A stretch of 64,000 bases of DNA from JALCLA01 sp965653565 (GCA_965653565.1 CBFHAI010000020.1:9861-73860); one strand, 5' to 3'; counted from the first letter of the stretch, positions 15,461 through 24,057 are shown. Made by a program: numbers and translations. The notes: generated by a model not told the origin, from the letters alone.

Positions 15461-16462
15461 TTAGCTGGCACGCTTGAACTGCTGCTGCGGGCGCACGAGG
15501 GTCAACGTCTGCCGTGTCGATCGACGCTCTATCTCTGCGGGCGTCTCGCGCATGACGATGATCTCTAGCAAGGCGAGCGCGCGCGTGAGCATGCGGCGGT
15601 CCATCTCGCTGTACTCAACTACTGTTGCCGACGGTTTCATGCTGCTGTCCTCACACGGTTGAACGTTGTGCCTCTTACCTATTACGCCGTCGGCAGGGTG
15701 ATTCGCCGTCCGAGAATGCAGGCTGCGCATGAAGGTTTTCGCACCACGCAACAACCAATCGCGCAGCATCTTTTCTGCTGCTTTCGTCTGCTGTCGATAG
15801 CGATCTGCTTGCATGCCAAGTTGCAGTGCGCGTTCGTCTTGCGACACATCAAGTCCCGCTCGACGCTTGGCTCGCCGCGATGGAAGCAGGATACGTGTCG
15901 CTGCATCTTCGACGGCGATCTGGCTGTAGCCGTGGGACATCGCGGCACGCAGCACCACGGGCCAGCGGAACCATTCCTGCAATGCGTACATCCGCATCCA
16001 GGCATCGGCGACCACGCTCCACTTGCAGAACGCCATCGCACCGAGTGCATCACTGTCCAGCCATCGGCGGGGCGTGACACCAATTCCGGGCGATGTCTTC
16101 CAGTGCTCGAACTCGCGCACACGCTCAGGGTTCGTCCCTTGCCCCTCGGTGAGCGAATGCGTCGACTGCCACGCGCGCACGATGCTCTGAGATTCCGGCG
16201 GCAGTTTCGCGATCTCGGATTCCGGCATCGCCTCGTTCGCCCGCTCAAGGGTTTCCGTCTCGCGTCGGATGCGAAGGTCTGGCACGCATGCGGGAAGGTG
16301 CTCACCGGCATTGCCTTCACCGCTGGGATCTCGGCTCCACTGGCTCAACGGTCCGAAGCGAGGATTGGCATACCAGGCTTCCCCGTATCCGAACGCGGCA
16401 GCGATGTGGCGCGCGGCCAGTTCGATCGTCAGGTCGTAGGCTTCCTGCTTCGTCGTGCTCAT
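15461..16462 (-). CDS. hypothetical element protein, 333 aa
   Basis: The start at 16462 overlaps the stop of the TubC-like gene as ATGA. The central part (HWKTSPGIGVTPRRWLDSDAL, then CKWSVVADAWMRMYALQEWF) is well ordered but matches nothing I know. Near the C-terminus, residues about 252-274 look like readthrough of an intergenic spacer. An internal ATG at 15640 has GAGG six bases upstream and would give a separate 59-residue protein (MKPSATVVEYSEM). The locus could therefore be one fused gene or two genes joined by loss of a stop codon. Confidence 0.55.
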   Translation of the reverse strand: MSTTKQEAYDLTIELAARHIAAAFGYGEAWYANPRFGPLSQWSRDPSGEGNAGEHLPACVPDLRIRRETETLERANEAMPESEIAKLPPESQSIVRAWQSTHSLTEGQGTNPERVREFEHWKTSPGIGVTPRRWLDSDALGAMAFCKWSVVADAWMRMYALQEWFRWPVVLRAAMSHGYSQIAVEDAATRILLPSRRAKRRAGLDVSQDERALQLGMQADRYRQQTKAAEKMLRDWLLRGAKTFMRSLHSRTANHPADGVIGKRHNVQPCEDSSMKPSATVVEYSEMDRRMLTRALALLEIIVMRETPAEIERRSTRQTLTLVRPQQQFKRAS

Positions 16463-16770
16463 GGGAGCACCACGGCATGCGGCCAGCGAGACAGGACGTC
16501 GGCCACCAGTTCGGCATGGCTGCACGCACCGATCGCCGCGCAGTGCGTGTTGCTTGGCGTGTCGGATAGCTGGAATCGGACGACGGCGCGTTCGAGCCGG
16601 ATCGCATCGGGCAGCAGCCGGAGGAGTTCCGGCTTGTGCGTTTTGATTCGCTGCACCAGCTCGGCCGGGGGCGGGGCGGGTGCGCGCATCTTTAGCCGAT
16701 CGCCGCGGCGCTCGATCTGGACGTGGTGCCGTTCCAGTTCGGCCAGCAGATGGTCGACGGCGGCGCTCAT
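16459..16770 (-). CDS. TubC docking-domain-like small protein, 103 aa
   Basis: The first 50 residues (HLLAELERHHVQIERRGDRL, then ELVQRIKTHKPELLRLL) resemble the TubC N-terminal docking domain. That fold is known from peptide synthetases but also occurs next to primase and helicase genes in mobile elements. The C-terminal half is unassigned. It overlaps its neighbours by ATGA on both sides and so is part of the replication operon 19732-15184. Confidence 0.65.
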   Translation of the reverse strand: MSAAVDHLLAELERHHVQIERRGDRLKMRAPAPPPAELVQRIKTHKPELLRLLPDAIRLERAVVRFQLSDTPSNTHCAAIGACSHAELVADVLSRWPHAVVLP

Positions 16771-18317
16771 GTTTCGCCCTCCCATTCCTCCAAGGGGGGC
16801 GTTCTATCCGTTACACCGTTACAACCCGCGCCACTATTGGGTTTGCGGGCTTTTTCATCCGTTACACCCGAGGGTGATGTAACGGATAGAAAATCGCTGG
16901 AAGCCGCGCCACCATTGGTTTGTAACGATGTAACGGATACGCGGGGGGTGTCGGCGGAAAGGTATCGGCCAAAGGCGTCGGCGAACTGGTCGAGCGCGTA
17001 ACCTTTTCCGACCGCGGAGCCCAGGCGGATCGTATTGGGTCGAATCCCAAACTCGCCCAGACGGGATGACAACTGCCGCGCCGTCATGGGTCGGCCGCGA
17101 TTCCACGTCGGCCAGGGCGTCTCTTGATCTTCGACCAGCGAAGTAAGCAGCGCGGCAGTGAACAGCTTCTCGCGCCCGCCGAAGGCGTCCTTGATGTCCC
17201 CTAACAGCTGCGCGCCGATGCTGGGGGCGTCGCCGTCAAGTCCGTGCAGCACGGCTGCGGACAACCGCGCGAGCTTCGGCCACTCTTCGCCAACGGCTTC
17301 GGCGATGGCGAGCAGAGGTTCCCAGCAGTCGTTCGCCCGGTCGTTCAGTCCTTCCACTGGCGCAGGTCGTGCGCGCCCAACCTTATCGCGGTGATCGTCA
17401 CTCCAACGGGCTATTCGAGCGCGCAGCTCCTCCCAGGTCGCCGGATCGGAATGACGAATGTTGTAAACCGATTCGCTGGGAGTCTTGCGCCGCAAGCGCA
17501 GTGGAATCGATCGGTCTGAAAGGGTGTCTGCAATCTTTCCGATGCCGCACAGCGCTTTCGCGCCCCACGTCGAAAACTTCGTCGGCGTATGGTCGTCGCC
17601 CGTACAGCGGATGACGAAGGCGGAGTCGCGAGTAAAGCCAGAATTGAGGATGCCTCGTGCTTCCTCGTGCTCACGCAGGAACGTGTCTACCTCGTCAATG
17701 AGAAGTGTTGGCTGCCAAGCTTCGATTGCGCGGAAGAGAGCGGCCGGGGCGATGTTGGCGACTTGGAGCGGGCGATAGCTCAACTTCCCCAGCGCGGTCA
17801 GCAGCACCGATTTGCCGCAGCGCATTTCCGGCGCCGTCACGTTGGCGATCGGTGAGATGGTCAGCCGGTCGATCAGCCAGGTGTGTACCGCCCACAAGGC
17901 GCTGGCGTACAGCGTCGGCAGATCGGCGATGACGTGCTGCTGGATCGCGGCGACGATCTCGCGCAACAGCTCTGCACCATTGACCGGATGCGACCAAGGC
18001 TCTACGTCGGGGAACATATCGGGATCTGTTCCGTCGGCCGTAGTCGCGGTGAGCCGGTCGAACTCGACCAGTGAAACCGTCTTCGCTGCCTTCACGTCGC
18101 TGCGGATTCTTGCGAAGCGCGCGTAGTCATTGGATCGCACTTCCCGCAGCGCGATCAGTACGTCCGGTTCGAACATTGCTCCCGCATCCACCGACAGCAG
18201 TGACAGAGCCGTGGCGATGATGTCCGGCGGCGCTGTCGCGTTGTCGATCGCCTGTTTCAAACTGGCGCTGCCGTACAGCGCCATTGCGTCATTGAAGTCG
18301 CTGGGAACCGCGTTCAT
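16767..18317 (-). CDS. DUF3631 helicase-like ATPase
   Basis: The 516-residue protein has a DUF3631-type core with a P-loop variant APEMRCGKS (about 162-170), Walker B TLLIDEVD (about 203-210) and FSTWGAKALCGIGK. Proteins of this family follow a Toprim primase in phages, P4-like satellites and genomic islands and are taken to be replicative ATPases. The last 50 residues are low-complexity, with repeated VTS/VTD units that are the translation of iteron-like DNA repeats. It overlaps both neighbours by ATGA. Confidence 0.8.
   Translation of the reverse strand: MNAVPSDFNDAMALYGSASLKQAIDNATAPPDIIATALSLLSVDAGAMFEPDVLIALREVRSNDYARFARIRSDVKAAKTVSLVEFDRLTATTADGTDPDMFPDVEPWSHPVNGAELLREIVAAIQQHVIADLPTLYASALWAVHTWLIDRLTISPIANVTAPEMRCGKSVLLTALGKLSYRPLQVANIAPAALFRAIEAWQPTLLIDEVDTFLREHEEARGILNSGFTRDSAFVIRCTGDDHTPTKFSTWGAKALCGIGKIADTLSDRSIPLRLRRKTPSESVYNIRHSDPATWEELRARIARWSDDHRDKVGRARPAPVEGLNDRANDCWEPLLAIAEAVGEEWPKLARLSAAVLHGLDGDAPSIGAQLLGDIKDAFGGREKLFTAALLTSLVEDQETPWPTWNRGRPMTARQLSSRLGEFGIRPNTIRLGSAVGKGYALDQFADAFGRYLSADTPRVSVTSLQTNGGAASSDFLSVTSPSGVTDEKARKPNSGAGCNGVTDRTPPLEEWEGET
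16804..16940. repeat. iteron-like repeats, candidate replication origin
   Basis: Within 137 bases there are two copies of atccgttacac (16806-16816 and 16857-16867) and two inverted copies gatgtaacggata (16876-16888 and 16927-16939). Two half copies lie at 16817-16824 and 16921-16927. A second repeat, gcgccac(t/c)attgg, occurs at 16829 and 16906. They lie inside the 3' end of the DUF3631 gene, where the protein is low-complexity. Iterons bound by a primase-helicase are known from P4-like elements. Confidence 0.65.
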
Positions 18318-19252
18318 GCGGACACCCCGAAGTCCGGCCGTGCGATCAAGCCACCGATTCGGCGCGCGGCGGCCGTCGCTTTCTCAATGCCTGGGTTCGT
18401 GCCGGTTCGGCGCGCCGTCTCCGCGTCGTCGTCCGCGCAGACGATGATGCGCACGTTCGGATACTTGGCGCGCAGCGCGATGGCTACGGGCTCCAAGTTA
18501 CCGGCATCGAAGGCGATGGCCACGGGATGCGCGGTCGCTTCGTGCAGGCTGGCGCCGGTCGCGTAGCCTTCGGCGATCAGCAGCGTATCGATCACCGAAC
18601 CGCCAATCGCGAAGTACAGCCCGCGCTTTTTGCCGCCGCGTAGAAACCGCTTGGAACCGTCGGCGGCGATGGTTTGCACCGACCAGCATTCACCAGCGGC
18701 GTCACGCATCGCGATCACCAGTAGATCGCCATGCTGGCGAATGCCGTGCGCCCCGACTTTCTTGGCGACAAGGTAGGGGTGATCGGCCTGCGCCTCACCA
18801 GCACCCCGCCAGAGCGTCAGGGCGCGCGTCTGTGCGTCACGGTGCGCGGTGCGTTGTTCCTCGGCGCGCTTGGCCTTCCCGGCTGCTATGGCGGCGTCGA
18901 TGGCGGCACGCTCAGCGGGTGTGAGCCGCGTTGCGCCGTCGTTGCCATCGAGCGGCATGCGCCAACGGCCGGACACATCACCGCGCCAGGTGCCGAACGC
19001 GCCGGCCGGGACTGGCGTCGCAAACAACACGTACCATCCGTTCCGTGTGCGGCCCTTGTCGCCTTCAACATGGCAGCGGTGCAATTCGCCGTCGGCGACA
19101 ACCGATTCGGAAACGACCAGGCCGCTAGACCGCATCGCATCGGTGAACGCGTGGATGATTTCGCTGGTAGAATGCTGGTCGCCAGACTTTGCATTGCTAC
19201 ACCCGGGGCCCGCCTTGCGCGGGCTTCGTCGTTCCTGGGGGTTAGGCTGCAT
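18314..19252 (-). CDS. Toprim-domain primase
   Basis: The C-terminal half is a Toprim domain: LLIAEGYATGASLHEAT supplies the acidic Glu, and IIVCADDDAET supplies the Asp cluster. The N-terminal half (GWYVLFATPVPAGAFGTWRGD) matches the region found before Toprim in phage and island primases. There is no obvious zinc finger. The start is uncertain, because the first 29 codons contain a GC-rich hairpin, but the SEIIHAF segment after it belongs to the family and argues for a start upstream of Met40. It overlaps the DUF3631 gene by ATGA. Confidence 0.75.
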   Translation of the reverse strand: MQPNPQERRSPRKAGPGCSNAKSGDQHSTSEIIHAFTDAMRSSGLVVSESVVADGELHRCHVEGDKGRTRNGWYVLFATPVPAGAFGTWRGDVSGRWRMPLDGNDGATRLTPAERAAIDAAIAAGKAKRAEEQRTAHRDAQTRALTLWRGAGEAQADHPYLVAKKVGAHGIRQHGDLLVIAMRDAAGECWSVQTIAADGSKRFLRGGKKRGLYFAIGGSVIDTLLIAEGYATGASLHEATAHPVAIAFDAGNLEPVAIALRAKYPNVRIIVCADDDAETARRTGTNPGIEKATAAARRIGGLIARPDFGVSA

Positions 19253-19499
19253 CGGCAGGCCCTCCCGGCATCGGATAGGTGCCGCGCAGTTCCCTCAGGC
19301 TCCGGGCTACCGCATCGGCCTGCACGATCATGTCGTCGAGCGTGGTGAGTCGGGGCGCGAAGGCTGGCCATGATCGGGTTGCGGTGTGCAGCGCGCCGAT
19401 GGCGTTGCAGCACTGAGCGATGCGCTCGTGGATGGGGAGGGAGCGGCCCGCTAGCTGTCGGAGAGCGGCGACCTGGGCGAAATGGTCGGGGCGCTTCAT
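19242..19499 (-). CDS. hypothetical element protein, 85 aa
   Basis: It begins MKRPDHFAQVAALRQLAG and overlaps the upstream HTH gene by ATGA and the primase start by 11 bases. The product is helical and soluble, with no recognised domain. Operon position suggests a replication or regulatory accessory role. Confidence 0.6.
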   Translation of the reverse strand: MKRPDHFAQVAALRQLAGRSLPIHERIAQCCNAIGALHTATRSWPAFAPRLTTLDDMIVQADAVARSLRELRGTYPMPGGPADAA

Positions 19500-19732
19500 G
19501 CGGCGGCCTGCTTGCGGCTGGCCTGCGCGCACGCCAAGCGCTTCGCAATGAAGTCGTCCTTCTGGCTCCGCGGCAGCAAGTGCCGCTTACCGATGCGGAT
19601 CGGTACCAGTTCGCCAGAGGCGACGAGTTCGTAGTAGCAGGTTCGTCCGATGTTCAACGCAGCGAGTGCCTGCGGAACGGTGAGCAAGTCGGGCTCGGAC
19701 GAGACGATGACCTGCGGTGCTTCCTGATTCAC
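19496..19732 (-). CDS. HTH_17/AlpA-like DNA-binding protein
   Basis: The 78-residue protein has one winged-helix motif of the excisionase/AlpA type: LLTVPQALAALNIGRTCYYE, then ELVPIRIGKRHLLPRSQ. Such proteins activate integrase or act as excisionases in P4-like elements. It heads the replication operon, 81 bases downstream of the 332-residue gene, leaving room for a promoter. Confidence 0.8.
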   Translation of the reverse strand: MNQEAPQVIVSSEPDLLTVPQALAALNIGRTCYYELVASGELVPIRIGKRHLLPRSQKDDFIAKRLACAQASRKQAAA

Positions 19733-19813
19733 GGTGCGTTTCCCGAATGCCCGCGAATTGGCGCGGGCTTCGGTTAGGCACGATATGCACGAGGACCGGC
19801 GTCGTATCGGAAG

Positions 19814-20812
19814 TTATGCAGGTTTCTCGGAACTTCTGATTTTTTCGAGTTCGGGTAGCACTTCCTCCGCGAGCCGCTTCCCGATCGTCGCCGCGTCAGG
19901 TGACGCCATGTCCGCGCGGCTAAGCATGTCAGCGAGCGCCGCTCCCACGGTGTACGGGTCGAGCGGAAGGCGGCCGACCCCACCATCGCCGTGCGCTTTT
20001 CGCCACAGCGCGGCGATAATCCGAGCGTACGTTCTTCGTGCGTCGCTTCGAAGCTCTTTCCTCGCTGATTGAGAGGGTTCGTCCTGCAGCCCTTCGAGGA
20101 ACTCGACGATGGCGCCGGTCCGAACGACAATCACCGCATCGTCAGGCAAGCCTCCGGCAGGGTAATAGCTGTTGAACTCCCCGTACGGATACTTTTTGCG
20201 GTCGTTTCCGTCCTTGCAATACTCGTTGTTGGAGTAGTGTTCCAGCACCTGCGCATATCTGGTTGGATCGTTAGGGTCAACGAGCAGGGTGCCGTCGAGG
20301 CACGTTAGCGTTACGGGCGGGCCTCCGATTTCGGCCTGAAGTGCGTGCAGGATGTCCAATCGTTCGCCACCGTGCATAGGCAGATCCCAGATGCCCTTAA
20401 TCGTCGTGAGCTTGTTTTCGTACTCGATCAAGTTGTCCTGATCGATGAAGTCACCGCCGTAGGAGAGGAAGAATTTTCCTTGTTCCAACCGGTCGCGATT
20501 TGAGTCGAACCATGCGAGTTGTTCCTCGCGCGTGCCAGTTGAGGGAAACAGGCTCCGAACCTCTTTCGTCTCAGGGGTGAAAAAATCCTCTGCGTAGATG
20601 TGAAACCTTGCCTCGTCCTTGTGAACTAGCCGGCCAATATTGGCTTGGCCATGGTTAACCAGGTTGATCGACAACCGGAGGTGTTTTGAAAGGGCCAAGC
20701 GGTAAATGTCGGCGAGCGTCACCTCCTCGCCGAGCATTGTTGTCAGATGGTCCGCGGCTTCTTGAAGGCTCAGCCACTGCTTCAGCTTGAACAGTTTGTT
20801 CACAGCGCACAC
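19814..20812 (-). CDS. hypothetical element protein with N-terminal HTH, 332 aa
   Basis: Residues about 10-50 (WLSLQEAADHLTTMLGEEVT, then LADIYRLAL) look like a MerR/HTH_17-type helix-turn-helix. The rest is an unassigned domain ending in a helical tail. Proteins of this layout accompany integrases in proteobacterial islands, and their function is unknown. It lies between the coupled small-gene operon and the AlpA-like gene, with gaps of 94 and 81 bases. Confidence 0.6.
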   Translation of the reverse strand: MCAVNKLFKLKQWLSLQEAADHLTTMLGEEVTLADIYRLALSKHLRLSINLVNHGQANIGRLVHKDEARFHIYAEDFFTPETKEVRSLFPSTGTREEQLAWFDSNRDRLEQGKFFLSYGGDFIDQDNLIEYENKLTTIKGIWDLPMHGGERLDILHALQAEIGGPPVTLTCLDGTLLVDPNDPTRYAQVLEHYSNNEYCKDGNDRKKYPYGEFNSYYPAGGLPDDAVIVVRTGAIVEFLEGLQDEPSQSARKELRSDARRTYARIIAALWRKAHGDGGVGRLPLDPYTVGAALADMLSRADMASPDAATIGKRLAEEVLPELEKIRSSEKPA

Positions 20813-20906
20813 CTTTGCGCCCCTTCAAAGAATGCCGCGCCAGCCGGGGAAGGTGCCCGGTTTTCGGGGATCAGCCTAGGCGCGGCAATAGCAGGTTACT
20901 TCGATT

Positions 20907-21119
20907 TCACTTGTCGTGAGTGGATGCCGTTGTCCGCACGCTGCGCTCGGCTTCAATGCAGGCTTTGAGCGCTGCCGTCTGCCGTTGCAGCATGAAGGCG
21001 ATGCGAGCAAGGAGAGCGCGCTCCACGATTTCCTCACCCTGACATTCCGCCATGAGGTCGAGGACGGTTTCGATATCTCGAAGTGTCGTGTCTGTGTTGT
21101 CCAGCAGAGCGACGTTCAT
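20907..21119 (-). CDS. small helical protein, 70 aa (end of coupled operon)
   Basis: It starts MNVALLDNTDTTLRDIETVL and overlaps the preceding gene by ATGA. The product is two or three helices with no known domain. It is the sixth and last gene of the operon starting at 22467. Confidence 0.6.
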   Translation of the reverse strand: MNVALLDNTDTTLRDIETVLDLMAECQGEEIVERALLARIAFMLQRQTAALKACIEAERSVRTTASTHDK

Positions 21120-21382
21120 GGGATCAACCCCAGCGATTCGTGCACGGCAATCGCGACCCCAAGCAGCACGCGAACTGCGAACAACTGGTGAGCATCGAAG
21201 TCCTCGTTGACGCCAGCATTGCTTAGCATTCCTCGTGCGGTGTCCAGGCAGGTATGCGCGAGCGTGAGCGCTTCTTTCGGATCGATGCCCGGCGCCACTT
21301 GCAACAGGTCGTTTGAGTCCCAACCGACCGGGTGAAACGGCGTGACTGTCGTTGCAGGCAAAGTGTCGATGGAGTTTTTCAT
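21116..21382 (-). CDS. DUF3077-like small protein, 88 aa
   Basis: The stretch LLQVAPGIDPKEALTLAHTC followed by a long hydrophobic-patterned helix (HQLFAVRVLLGVAIAVHESL) resembles DUF3077 proteins of pseudomonads and xanthomonads. These are small helical proteins of unknown role. It is coupled by ATGA overlaps on both sides. Confidence 0.6.
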   Translation of the reverse strand: MKNSIDTLPATTVTPFHPVGWDSNDLLQVAPGIDPKEALTLAHTCLDTARGMLSNAGVNEDFDAHQLFAVRVLLGVAIAVHESLGLIP

Positions 21383-21675
21383 GCGGCCCCCTTCGGCGTG
21401 CCGTTCGCCGCCGCTTCCTGCGCGACGAGATCGCGCATTTCGGCGATGAGATCGACTAGCCACCTCGATCGCTTGCGAACTACATCGGCCTGCGTTGCAC
21501 TTATCGCGTCACGCACGCGTTGGCGATAAAGCACCGGCTCCTGCGCAGGTTGCAAAGCAGCGCGTTGCCGACGGTGCTCGGACAGGCTCGCGATTGATTT
21601 GGGAAGTCGGCCCGGACCCTTGCGCGGAAATGCAGGCGCATCTGCGTTTGGCAGGTACAGCACCTTGGCGCTCAT
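21379..21675 (-). CDS. small basic protein, 98 aa
   Basis: A Pro/Arg-rich N-terminal half (PRKGPGRLPKS) precedes a helical C-terminal half. The GRLPKS segment is AT-hook-like and could touch DNA, but this is a weak inference. It is coupled to its neighbours by ATGA overlaps. Confidence 0.55.
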   Translation of the reverse strand: MSAKVLYLPNADAPAFPRKGPGRLPKSIASLSEHRRQRAALQPAQEPVLYRQRVRDAISATQADVVRKRSRWLVDLIAEMRDLVAQEAAANGTPKGAA

Positions 21676-21887
21676 ACGGCACCGCCGGTATCGCGCCGGT
21701 CGGCATGCTCGATTGCCGATGCAGCCGCGACAATGAGTTCCGCTGCAACCGCGAGCGTTTCAGCCTCGCAATGGTTTTCGGAGTCGTCGCATGCCTTTCG
21801 CACGACTTCTACTAGCGACGATGCACGCATGAGCATCTGCTCCGGCGTGAGCGGCTTGGTGTAGGTTCCCGAGTTCGTGCGGTTCAT
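21672..21887 (-). CDS. small acidic helical protein, 71 aa
   Basis: It begins MNRTNSGTYTKPLTPEQMLM and continues as two Ala-rich helices. It has the same size and style as the other members of the operon, with ATGA overlaps on both sides. No domain is recognised. Confidence 0.6.
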   Translation of the reverse strand: MNRTNSGTYTKPLTPEQMLMRASSLVEVVRKACDDSENHCEAETLAVAAELIVAAASAIEHADRRDTGGAV

Positions 21888-22177
21888 GCGGCACCGCCAG
21901 CATCGAGACGGTTAGCTTCTTCCTGCATCGCCATCGCCAGCTGCAGCAGCGTGTGCGACCCATTGAGCGCGTGTGCGATCGTCAGCCCATCGAGATGCAA
22001 AGCGTTCTCGCCGTCGAGGGCTTCGGCGTAGTGCATTGCAAGCGTCATCGTCGCCAACACCGCGGCTTGTGCATGGCCGGCAAAGCCGCGAAGGATGCCG
22101 GCTTCGTCGTCGTGTCGGAAAATTACCGGCAGCCCGTTCGATCCGCATTCGATGTGATAGTCGCGATCGGTGTTCAT
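21884..22177 (-). CDS. small helical protein, 97 aa
   Basis: It begins MNTDRDYHIECGSNGLPVIF and contains GHAQAAVLATMTLAMHYAEA. The ATG at 22177 overlaps the first gene of the operon as ATGA, and the stop overlaps the next start. A longer in-frame extension upstream is Arg/His-rich and not used. Confidence 0.6.
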   Translation of the reverse strand: MNTDRDYHIECGSNGLPVIFRHDDEAGILRGFAGHAQAAVLATMTLAMHYAEALDGENALHLDGLTIAHALNGSHTLLQLAMAMQEEANRLDAGGAA

Positions 22178-22467
22178 GCGGCACGCTCGGCGGCGATCAT
22201 GTCGCGCAGCTCGTCTATGTAGCCGAGGAAGATATCGCCGACGATTGAGAATGTCCGCTTGCGGGTGCCGCAGTTGTCGGAGTTGTTGAGCGACAGCAAT
22301 TCGGCGAGTGCCGTGGTGCGATCGATGATGGTATCGATCCGGTCGGCGGGGGCGTCGGACAGTAAGTCCTCGCATCGCGAGGGTTTCATCGCTGTGGCCG
22401 GCGCAGTCGCTTTGTCACATGCCGGCGTGGCCGGGGTCTTGCGCCTTGTTACAATCTTCGTTGCCAT
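22174..22467 (-). CDS. first gene of the coupled small-gene operon, 97 aa
   Basis: The product has a Thr/Lys-rich start (MATKIVTRRKTPATPA) and two helices (RIDTIIDRTTALAELLSL and FLGYIDELRDMIAAE). The 76 bases between it and the integrase stop are the likely promoter region for the six-gene operon down to 20907. Its function is unknown. Confidence 0.6.
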   Translation of the reverse strand: MATKIVTRRKTPATPACDKATAPATAMKPSRCEDLLSDAPADRIDTIIDRTTALAELLSLNNSDNCGTRKRTFSIVGDIFLGYIDELRDMIAAERAA

Positions 22468-22543
22468 GGTCGCCTGTCTCCTGATACGGGTTGGCGATTG
22501 TGGAAGGCGGGGCCGGCTGTTAGCGCAGTCGGTCCCGCCGCTG

Positions 22544-23788
22544 TTACCGGCGGGTGCCGGATTTCTTCGGTGGGGCTTCTGTCCCCTCCTTGAGTCGGTC
22601 GAGATAGTCGGCCCACGCTTGCATCATCGTGCGCCGCTCATCCAAGTAATGCGCCTTGTTGTAGGTGTCGCGAATCGCATCGGGGTCGCCGTGTGCGAGC
22701 TGGCGTTCGATCCAGTCGGGGTGATAGCCCTGTTCGTTAAGCGCGGTGCTAAGCAGGTGTCGAAAGCCGTGGCCCGTCTGCTTGCCCGCATACCCGATCG
22801 CCTTGAGCAACACGGCAACGGCGCCTTCGCTCATCGGCCGGCGCGGGTCGTTGCGGTTGATGAACACGTACTCGAACGTACCCGTCACGCGATGCACGCG
22901 GCGCAGGGCATCGACCGCCTGCGTCGGGAGCGGGGTCAGATGGGCATAGCCTTTTTTCATCCCCTCGCGGCCCTTCTCGATCGTCCATAACGCGTCATCG
23001 AGATCGAGTTCCGCCCATCGCAGGGTGCGCAGCACTCCCGGCCGGCTAGCGGTCCACAGCGCCAGCCAGACGGCGACCTTCGTCAGCTCTGAGCCGGTGT
23101 AGTCATCGAGTGCGCGCAGGAAGGCGGGTAGCTCATACAGGGCCAGGTGCGCATGGTTCTTTGTCTCGGGTGCGATCTCGGCCACGGCGCCCAGGTGCTC
23201 GGCCGGGTTGTGAGTCGTCAACCCCTTCGCGATGGCGTACTCGAAGATCCGCGTCAGCCATTGCCGCGACTTCTTTGCGACGTTGTGCGCCTTGCGCTGC
23301 TCGATGCGCTTCACGACATCATCAAGTTCAGGCGCGGTGATGTTGGCCAGCGGCCGAGAGGCGAGGGGAGGGAGGATGTCTTTGCGGAGGTACTGGTCGA
23401 CCTTTTCGATCGTCGCCGGTTTCCATCGGGGCGTGTTGTGCTCGAACCATTTGTTGGCAGCGTCGCCGAAGGTCCGCGCGACGGTCTGACGGATGGCGAG
23501 CTTGCGCTGCCGCTTGTCCTCGTTGGGGTCGATGCCTTTGAGCAGCAGCGCCTTTGCCTCTGCGCAACGCTGCGTAGCTTCCTTCAGCGTGACGTGCTTG
23601 AACGTGTCGGGCGCATACACGCCGAGCGCGAGCATCTTTTCGAGGCCGCCGTAGCTGTAGCGCAGGCGCCAATACTTCGAGCCGTCGGGGTTGACGATGA
23701 TGCAGAACCCTTCGCCGAGCGACACCCGATAAAGCTTCTCGCGAGGCTTTAGGTTTCGGATTTCGGTGTCGGTGACGCGGGCGGCCAA
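22544..23788 (-). CDS. int: P4-type tyrosine integrase
   Basis: The 414-residue protein has an N-terminal DUF4102 arm-binding domain (about 1-90), a core-binding domain (about 105-200) and a catalytic domain. Catalytic residues are visible: Arg249 in TASRPGVLR, His340 and Arg343 in GHGFRH, His366 in LAHGDP and the nucleophile Tyr376 in RDTYNKAHY. It starts 185 bases from the 3' end of tRNA-Leu and reads away from it, the usual arrangement for elements that insert into tRNA genes. A terminator lies between the two. The gene looks intact. Confidence 0.92.
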   Translation of the reverse strand: MAARVTDTEIRNLKPREKLYRVSLGEGFCIIVNPDGSKYWRLRYSYGGLEKMLALGVYAPDTFKHVTLKEATQRCAEAKALLLKGIDPNEDKRQRKLAIRQTVARTFGDAANKWFEHNTPRWKPATIEKVDQYLRKDILPPLASRPLANITAPELDDVVKRIEQRKAHNVAKKSRQWLTRIFEYAIAKGLTTHNPAEHLGAVAEIAPETKNHAHLALYELPAFLRALDDYTGSELTKVAVWLALWTASRPGVLRTLRWAELDLDDALWTIEKGREGMKKGYAHLTPLPTQAVDALRRVHRVTGTFEYVFINRNDPRRPMSEGAVAVLLKAIGYAGKQTGHGFRHLLSTALNEQGYHPDWIERQLAHGDPDAIRDTYNKAHYLDERRTMMQAWADYLDRLKEGTEAPPKKSGTRR

Positions 23789-23892
23789 GCCATACCCCTA
23801 CGGTGGGGCGAAATGCCCTTACCCGCCTTTCTACTCGGGTTTGCGGCCGACTGCAAGCGACCACCCACGAACGACGACGAATCGCAGGCAAC

Positions 23893-23920
23893 AAAAAACC
23901 CCGCTTTCGGCGGGGTTTTT
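23893..23920. terminator. terminator between tRNA-Leu and integrase
   Basis: CCCCGC and GCGGGG form a stem with loop TTTCG, flanked by AAAAA and TTTTT, so it can work in both directions. On the minus strand it would end the tRNA-Leu transcript before the integrase gene. Confidence 0.8.
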
Positions 23921-23972
23921 GGTATCGCTTCGGATCTCGGCGAACTCCCGCGAACGTACGCGGGTAACTTGT

Positions 23973-24057
<85 letters not shown>

